Positions 57,701-64,000 of a stretch of 64,000 bases of DNA are shown piece after piece. The notes beneath the pieces are model-generated. The model ran no database searches, was not told the origin of the DNA, and saw only the letters and a list, made by a program, of their open reading frames with translations. The DNA is from Symsagittifera roscoffensis (lineage: Eukaryota > Xenacoelomorpha > Acoela > Convolutidae), in contig NC_087062.1 in the NCBI RefSeq assembly GCF_963678635.1, forward strand, positions 49,674,178 through 49,738,177. Direction: 5' to 3'. The position numbers were made by a program, and so were the translations under genes. Position 1 is the first letter of the stretch. Each line of letters starts with the position of its first letter.

Positions 57701-60512
57701 GAACTCTTTCGACAATTTGAAGACGATTTCTTTCGGGTTGTAGTCTATCTCCAGAATTTGGTTTGTATACTATTTTTGGACCTGCGTAGAATTCGACTGT
57801 GTAAGTTGGACCTATTTTTTCGGCTGTGTAGAATTCGATAATTTTTTGTACAGCATCGTGCAGAGGTTGAACATCAAGACAGCTGTAAACTTCAAGAAAT
57901 CTTGCATCATTTGAAAGATTTTGCTAACCCATACTTATTTTTTTATCTCGTAGTTTTCCTGGCCTGTCTTTGGTCTTTTCGGGTTTGATTCATCGCCACC
58001 TTTTTTAAAGAAACTTTTTGATACTGAGGGTTGAGTGTTTTTGATCTGCAATTTAGAACAGAAGGCAGAATATGATATAGAGGTGATGTTTCAGAAAGTT
58101 TATCTAAAAGATACCAAATGTTCATATATAAAAAAAATTTTTGCTGGAAGTTAATCTTATGAGTTACCGGCCGCTACTGTCAATAAAACCAAAAGCGGGC
58201 GATGCTAATAAAAAAATCTTTTTTTTCTATTTAAACCAACCATTGATAAATGATCAATAGTTAGTTCTCAGATCAACTGATTTGAATGACACTGATTTTG
58301 CCTATGAGAATTTCAAAACTGCTTGGTTTTATCATTGGATGAACTTGCATAAAAAAATGTTATTCTACTTTGCAATTCAATGAATGGCTTGCGTTTTGCA
58401 TCATACTGACAAATTTGTGTTGGCGTTTTGTTGTGAATGAAAGCAGGCTGAGAAATAAACTTTTTGTTAATTGCTTTATCAAAATACAAAACCTCAGTAG
58501 TCAGACAAAAGTGTTCATGATGATAGCAACCATTGAACACCCACAAACTGTGACTTGATTGACAGCACACATCTGAAATAAACTTTCTATCTTCACAGGT
58601 CCGTTAAAAAATCGTGATGTAATAAGACAACAAGAATTTTGTGCATAGTGTTGCTTGAAAATGTAGTTCACAAACTCTATCGACAATTTGAAGACGATGT
58701 CTTTCGGGTTGTAGTCTATCTCCAGTCTTATCAAAATACAAAACCTCAGTAGTCAGACAAAAGTGTTCATGATGATAGCAACCATTGAACACCCACAAAC
58801 TGTGACTTGATTGACAGCACACATCGGAAATAAACTTTCTATCTTCATATATCCGTTCAAAAAATCGTGATGTAATAAGTCAAGAAGAATTGTGTGCATA
58901 GTGTTGCTTGGAAATGTAGTTCACGAACTCTTTCGACAATTTGAAGACGATGTCTTTCGGGTTGTAGTCTATCTCCAGAATTTGGTTTGTATACTATTTT
59001 TGGACCTGCGTAGATTTCGACTGTGTAAGTTGGACCTATTTTTTCGGCTGTGTAGAATTCGATAATTTTTTGTACAGCATCGTGCAGAGGTTGAACATCA
59101 AGACAGCTATAAACTTCAAGAAATCTTGCATCATTTGAAAGATTTTGCTAACCCATACTTATTTTATTATCTCGTAGTTTTCCTGGCCTGTCTTTGGTCT
59201 TTTCGGGTTTGATTCATCGCCACCTTTTTTAAAGAAAGTTTTTGATACTGAGGGTTTAGTGTTTTTGATCTGCAATTTAGAACAGAAGGCAGAATATGAT
59301 ATAGAGGTGATGTTTCAGAACGTTTATCTAAAAAATACCAAATGTTCATATATAAAAAAAATTTTTGCTGAAAGTTAATCTTATGAGTTACCGGCCGCTA
59401 CTGTCAATAAAAGCAAAAGCGGGCGATGCTAATAAAAAAATCTTTTTTTTTCTTTTTAAACCAACCATTGGTAAATGATCAATAGTTAGTTCTCAGATCA
59501 ACTGATTTGAATGACACTGATTTTGCCTATGAGAATTTCAAAACTGCTTGGTTATATCATCGGATGAACTTGCATAAAAAAATATTTTTCTACCTTGCGA
59601 TTCAATGAATGACTTGCGTTTTGCATCATACTGACAAATTTGTGTTGGCGTTTTGTTGTGAATGAAAGCAGGCTGAGAAATAAACTTTTTGTTAATTGCT
59701 TTATCAAAATACAAAACCTCAGTAGTCAGACAAAAGTGTTCATGATGATAGCAACCATTGAACACCCACAAACTGTGACTTGATTGACAGCACACATCGG
59801 AAATAAACTTTCTATCTTCATATGTCCGTTTAAAAAATCGTGATGTAATAAATCAAGAAGAATTGTGTGCATAGTGTTGCTTGGAAATGTAGTTCACGAA
59901 CTCTTTCGACAATTTGAAGACGATTTCTTTCGGGTTGTAGTCTATCTCCAGAATTTGGTTTGTATACTATTTTTGGACCTGCGTAGAATTCGACTGTGTA
60001 AGTTGGACCTATTTTTTCGGCTGTGTAGAATTCGATAATTTTTTGTACAGCATCGTGCAGAGGTTGAACATCAAGACAGCTGTAAACTTCAAGAAATCTT
60101 GCATCATTTGAAAGATTTTGCTAACCCATACTTATTTTTTTATCTCGTAGTTTTCCTGGCCTGTCTTTGGTCTTTTCGGGTTTGATTCATCGCCACCTTT
60201 TTTAAAGAAACTTTTTGATACTGAGGGTTGAGTGTTTTTGATCTGCAATTTAGAGCAGAAGGCAGAATATGATATAGAGGTGATGTATCAGAAAGTTTAT
60301 CTAAAAGATACCAAATGTTCATATATATAAAAAAATATTGCTGAAAGTTAATCTTATGAATTACCGGCCGCTACTGTCAATAAAACCAAAAGCGGGCGAT
60401 GCTAATAAAAAAAACTTTTTTTTTCTATTAATACCAACCATTGGTAAATGATTAATAGTTACAGTTCTCAGATCAACTGATTTGAATGACACTGATTTTG
60501 CCTATGAGAATT

Positions 60513-62460
60513 TCAAAACTGCTTGGTTTTATCATTAGATGAACTTGCATAAAAAAATGTTTTTCTACCTTGCGATTCAATGAATGACTTGCGTTTTGCA
60601 TCATACTGACAAATATGTGTTGGCGTTTTGTTTTGAATGAAAGCAGGCGGAGAAATAAACTTTTTGTTAATTGCTTTATCAAAATACAAAACCTCAGTAG
60701 TCAGACTAAAGTGTTCATGATGATAGCAACCATTGAACACACACAAACTGTGACTTGATTGACAGCACACATCGGAAATAAACTTTCTATCTTCACATCT
60801 CCGTTTAAAAAATTGTGATGTAATAAGACAAGAAGAATTGTGTGCATAGTGTTGCTTGGAAATGTAGTTCACAAACTCTTTCGACAATTTGAAGACGATG
60901 TCTTTCGGGTTGAAGTCTATCTCCAGAATTTGGTTTGTATACTATTTTTGGACCTGCGTAGAATTCGACTGTGTAAGTTGGACCTATTTTTTCGGATGTG
61001 TAGAATTCGAGCATTTTTTGTACCGCATCGTGCAGAGGTTGAACATCAAGACAGCTGTAAAACTTCAAGAAGTCTTGCATCATTTGAAAGATTTTGCTAA
61101 CCCATACTTATTTTATTATCTCGTAGTTTTCCTGGCCTGTCTTTGGTCTTTTCGGGTTTGATTCATCGCCACCTTTTTTAAAGAAACTTTTTGATACTGA
61201 GGGTTGAGTGTTTTTGATCTGCAATTTAGAACAGAAGCAGAATATGATATAGAGGTGATGTATCAGAAAGTTTATCTAAAAGATACCAAATGTTCTATTA
61301 TAAAAAAAATTTTTGCTGAAAGTTTATCTTATGAGTTACAGGCCGCTACTGTCAATAAAACCAAAAGCGGGCGATGCTAATAAAAAAAACTTTTTTTCTA
61401 TTAAAACCAACCATTGTTAAATGATCAATAGTTACAGTTCTCAGATCAACTGATTTGAATGACACTGATTTTGCCTATGAGAATTTCAAAACTGCTTGGT
61501 TTTATCATTAGATGAACTTGCATAAAAAAATGTTTTTCTACCTTGCGATTCAATGAATGACTTGCGTTTTGCATCATACTGACAAATATGTGTTGGCGTT
61601 TTGTTTTGAATGAAAGCAGGCGGAGAAATAAACTTTTTGTTAATTGCTTTATCAAAATACAAAACCTCAGTAGTCAGACTAAAGTGTTCATGATGATAGC
61701 AACCATTGAACACACACAAACTGTGACTTGATTGACAGCACACATCGGAAATAAACTTTCTATCTTCACATCTCCGTTTAAAAAATTGTGATGTAATAAG
61801 ACAAGAAGAATTGTGTGCATAGTGTTGCTTGGAAATGTAGTTCACAAACTCTTTCGACAATTTGAAGACGATGTCTTTCGGGTTGAAGTCTATCTCCAGA
61901 ATTTGGTTTGTATACTATTTTTGGACCTGCGTAGAATTCGACTGTGTAAGTTGGACCTATTTTTTCGGATGTGTAGAATTCGAGCATTTTTTGTACCGCA
62001 TCGTGCAGAGGTTGAACATCAAGACAGCTGTAAAACTTCAAGAAGTCTTGCATCATTTGAAAGATTTTGCTAACCCATACTTATTTTATTATCTCGTAGT
62101 TTTCCTGGCCTGTCTTTGGTCTTTTCGGGTTTGATTCATCGCCACCTTTTTTAAAGAAACTTTTTGATACTGAGGGTTGAGTGTTTTTGATCTGCAATTT
62201 AGAACAGAAGCAGAATATGATATAGAGGTGATGTATCAGAAAGTTTATCTAAAAGATACCAAATGTTCTTTTATAAAAAAAATTTTTGCTGAAAGTTTAT
62301 CTTATGAGTTACAGGCCGCTACTGTCAATAAAACCAAAAGCGGGCGATGCTAATAAAAAAAACTTTTTTTCTATTAAAACCAACCATTGTTAAATGATCA
62401 ATAGTTACAGTTCTCAGATCAACTGATTTGAATGACACTGATTTTGCCTATGAGAATTTC
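60513..62460. repeat. Two nearly identical adjacent monomers
   Basis: Monomers starting near 60,548 and 61,521 share private changes (for example ACAAATATGTGTTGG, GCAGGCGGAG, GACTAAAGTG and TCGGATGTGTAG) and are almost base-for-base identical over 973 bases. This is the youngest duplication or conversion event visible in the array. Confidence 0.85.
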
Positions 62461-62750
62461 AAAACTGCTTGGTTTTATCATTGGATGAACTTGCATAAAA
62501 AAAATGTTTTTCTACCTTGCGATTCAATGAATGACTTGCGTTTTGCATCATTTTGGCAAATTTGTGTTGGCGTTTTGTTGTGAATGAAAGCAGACTGAGA
62601 AAAAACTTTTTGTTAATTGCTTTATCAAAATACAAAACCTCAGTAGTCAGACAAAAGTGTTCATGATGATAGCAACCATTGAACACCCACAAACTGTGAC
62701 TTGATTGACAGCACACATCGGAAATAAACTTTCTATCTTCACATGTCCGT

Positions 62751-63244
62751 TTAAAAAATCGTGATGTAATAAGACAAGAAGAATTGTGTGCATAGTGTTG
62801 CTTGGAAATGTAGTTCACAAACTCTTTCGATAATTTGAAGACGATGTCTATCGGGTTGTAGTCTATCTCCAGAATTTGGTTTGTATACTATTTTTGGACC
62901 TGCGTAGAAATCGACTGTGTAAGTTGGACCTATTTTTTCGTCTGTGTAGATTTCGATCATTTTTTGTACCGCATCGTGTAGAGGTTGAACATCAAGACAG
63001 CTGTATAACTTCAAGAAATCTTGCATCATTTGAAAGGTTTTGCTAACCCATACTTATTTTATTATCTCGTAGTTTTCCTGGCCTGTCTTTGGTCTTTTCG
63101 GGTTTGATTCATCGCCACCTTTTTTAAAGAAACTTTTTGATACTGAGGGTTGAGTGTTTTTGATCTGCAATTTAGAACAGAAGGCAGATTATGATATAGA
63201 GGTGATGTTTCAGAAAGTTTATCTAAAAGATACCAAATGTTCAT
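62751..63244 (-). pseudogene. DNA polymerase B 5' exon, last array copy
   Basis: The right-most polymerase exon: MQDFLKLYSCLDVQP, then after the usual one-base offset YNPIDIVFKLSKEF-type sequence and WVFNGCYHHEHFC in the preceding 250 bases. The stop in place of a sense codon before VW (TAA) is present, as in most array copies. Confidence 0.65.
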
Positions 63245-63269
63245 ATATAAAAAAAAAAATTTTGCTGAA

Positions 63270-64000
63270 AGTTAATCGTGTGAGTTACCGGCCGCTACTG
63301 TCAATAAAACCAAAAGCGGGCGATGCTAATAAAAAAATCTTTTTTTTTCTAATAAAACCAACCATTGGTAAATGATCATAGTTACAGTTCTCAGATCAAC
63401 TGATTTGAATGACACTGATTTTGCCTATGGGAATTTCAAAACTGCTTGGTTTTATCATTGGATGAACTTGCACGTCGCAAACACCAAAAGTCTTCCGTAA
63501 ATCTGAAGCGGATGGGTTTACTAAGTCTATAAAAATGCACTATGCTGACGAAATAATCTTTTTAAATTTTGGAAATTTGATAAACGGACTAAAAGTTTCT
63601 TGTATCATATTGATAAATTCAAACAAGGAAGGCACTGTGATGCTTTCTCCAAAATGAGACGTTTAGTACCGAGAGGGGTCATGATAAATTATTACAACTC
63701 CAATGTTAAGACAATAATCCAGTATGGTTTGCTTGTTTATGGTAGTACGTCTTTTCAATCCTAAATCCGATTTTTTTTTGCAAAAGAAGCTGATGAAAAT
63801 GATCTACTTCAGGAGATATTTTGAAAGCATCTCAATTGAGTTTCAAGAAAAAAACTCATGCTGTGCCTGCATTGTATGCTTACAGTTTTCTAAAATTTGG
63901 CATGCGGTCTGTCAATAATTTGCACTTTAAAGACTTTCTCAATGAACTTTTTGCTGGAAACAGCATTAACTATAATACAAGAAGATCAGTTTTTCCTAAC
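63270..64000 (+). pseudogene. CR1/Jockey-like EN-RT remnant at the right edge
   Basis: After the last monomer the sequence continues past ACTTGCACGTCGCAAACACC like blocks A-C. It has LQKKLMKMIYFRRYFES (63,778-63,828) and NYNTRRS near 63,970. The window ends inside the RT C-terminal part, so another block probably starts just beyond. Confidence 0.68.

Larger units (their letters stand above)
50240..63470. repeat. Tandem array of about 973-bp monomers with 253-bp sub-repeats
   Basis: Monomer boundaries (ACTTGCATAAA joined to AATGTTTTTCTACC) fall near 50,380, 51,499, 52,472, 53,698, 55,176, 56,402, 57,375, 58,348, 59,571, 60,548, 61,521 and 62,493. Distances are 973, or 973 plus one or two times about 253, or 1,119 (one 253 gained, about 107 lost near 51,270). 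Each monomer consists of the polymerase 5' exon (minus strand) and the start of the EN-RT remnant (plus strand, TDLNDTDFAYENF). The junction joins sequence that lies about 1 kb apart in block A, so the array grew from a tandem duplication of that interval. Confidence 0.92.

Noticed and set aside
1-64000. tRNA, rRNA or hammerhead-ribozyme genes
   Set aside because: Reading for conserved cores (tRNA A/B boxes, rRNA blocks, CUGANGA...GAAA) gave no convincing match; a covariance-model search would be needed to exclude weak ones.

Overview
The window looks like nuclear DNA of a metazoan, most likely an invertebrate. The coding remains belong to animal retroelement and DNA-transposon families (Gypsy-type integrase, CR1-like non-LTR elements with a PHD-finger ORF1, a protein-primed type-B DNA polymerase). 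The introns that can be argued are short (about 60-310 bp), and nothing has bacterial operon structure. I cannot name the species. No single-copy host gene is identified with confidence; almost everything is transposon-derived, and most coding regions are broken by stops and frameshifts.

Region 1 (1-2.4 kb): the 3' end of a Gypsy-type pol. It has an integrase zinc finger and DDE core with two in-frame stops, a GPY/F-like C-terminal domain with frameshifts, and an acidic tail. It is followed by a degraded reading frame that looks like a macro (ADP-ribose-binding) domain. Region 2 (2.8-11.8 kb, plus strand, visibly richer in GC than the rest): remains of one very long reading frame, about 9 kb, cut by stops and frame shifts. 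Near its start is a complete SGNH/GDSL hydrolase signature, then a second SGNH-like segment, a helical part, an in-frame 45-bp repeat and a 745-residue open frame of unknown function. No reverse transcriptase, protease or integrase is seen inside it.

Region 3 (11.0-18.5 kb): a tandem amplification with a period of about 3.395 kb. Each unit joins the last part of the region-2 frame, a polypurine tract with an LTR-like segment and possible primer-binding site, about 1.3 kb without genes, and an inverted, 3'-truncated CR1 ORF1 with a PHD finger. Two units are complete and the third is internally deleted. Region 4 (18.5-19.4 kb): the C-terminal end of a different Gypsy integrase. It is split by a 306-bp insert with a 10-bp direct repeat at each side, and the insert could be read as a newly gained GT-AG intron.

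Region 5 (19.4-28.4 kb): AT-rich sequence with a degenerate satellite of about 170 bp period, a four-unit repeat of about 160 bp, and three tandem copies of ORF1/endonuclease fragments from a CR1-like element. Region 6 (27-50 kb): four related blocks (full length about 7.8 kb, shorter ones with internal deletions). Each starts with a run of degenerate repeats of about 140 bp and a TATA box. Then come an exon-like conserved segment, a G-rich tract and a 310-bp direct repeat. The block ends with a minus-strand type-B DNA polymerase pseudogene next to a plus-strand CR1-like EN/RT remnant. Region 7 (50.2-63.5 kb): a tandem array of about 13 monomers of 973 bp built from the polymerase 5' exon plus the RT remnant. 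Some monomers are lengthened by one or two extra 253-bp pieces of the same exon. The last 0.5 kb returns to the longer block sequence.

Taken together this is a transposon graveyard that has been reshaped several times by tandem duplication. The points most worth following are the SGNH-containing giant frame, the macro-like tail, the 306-bp intron-like insert, and the conversion of a DNA-polymerase fragment into a multi-level satellite array.
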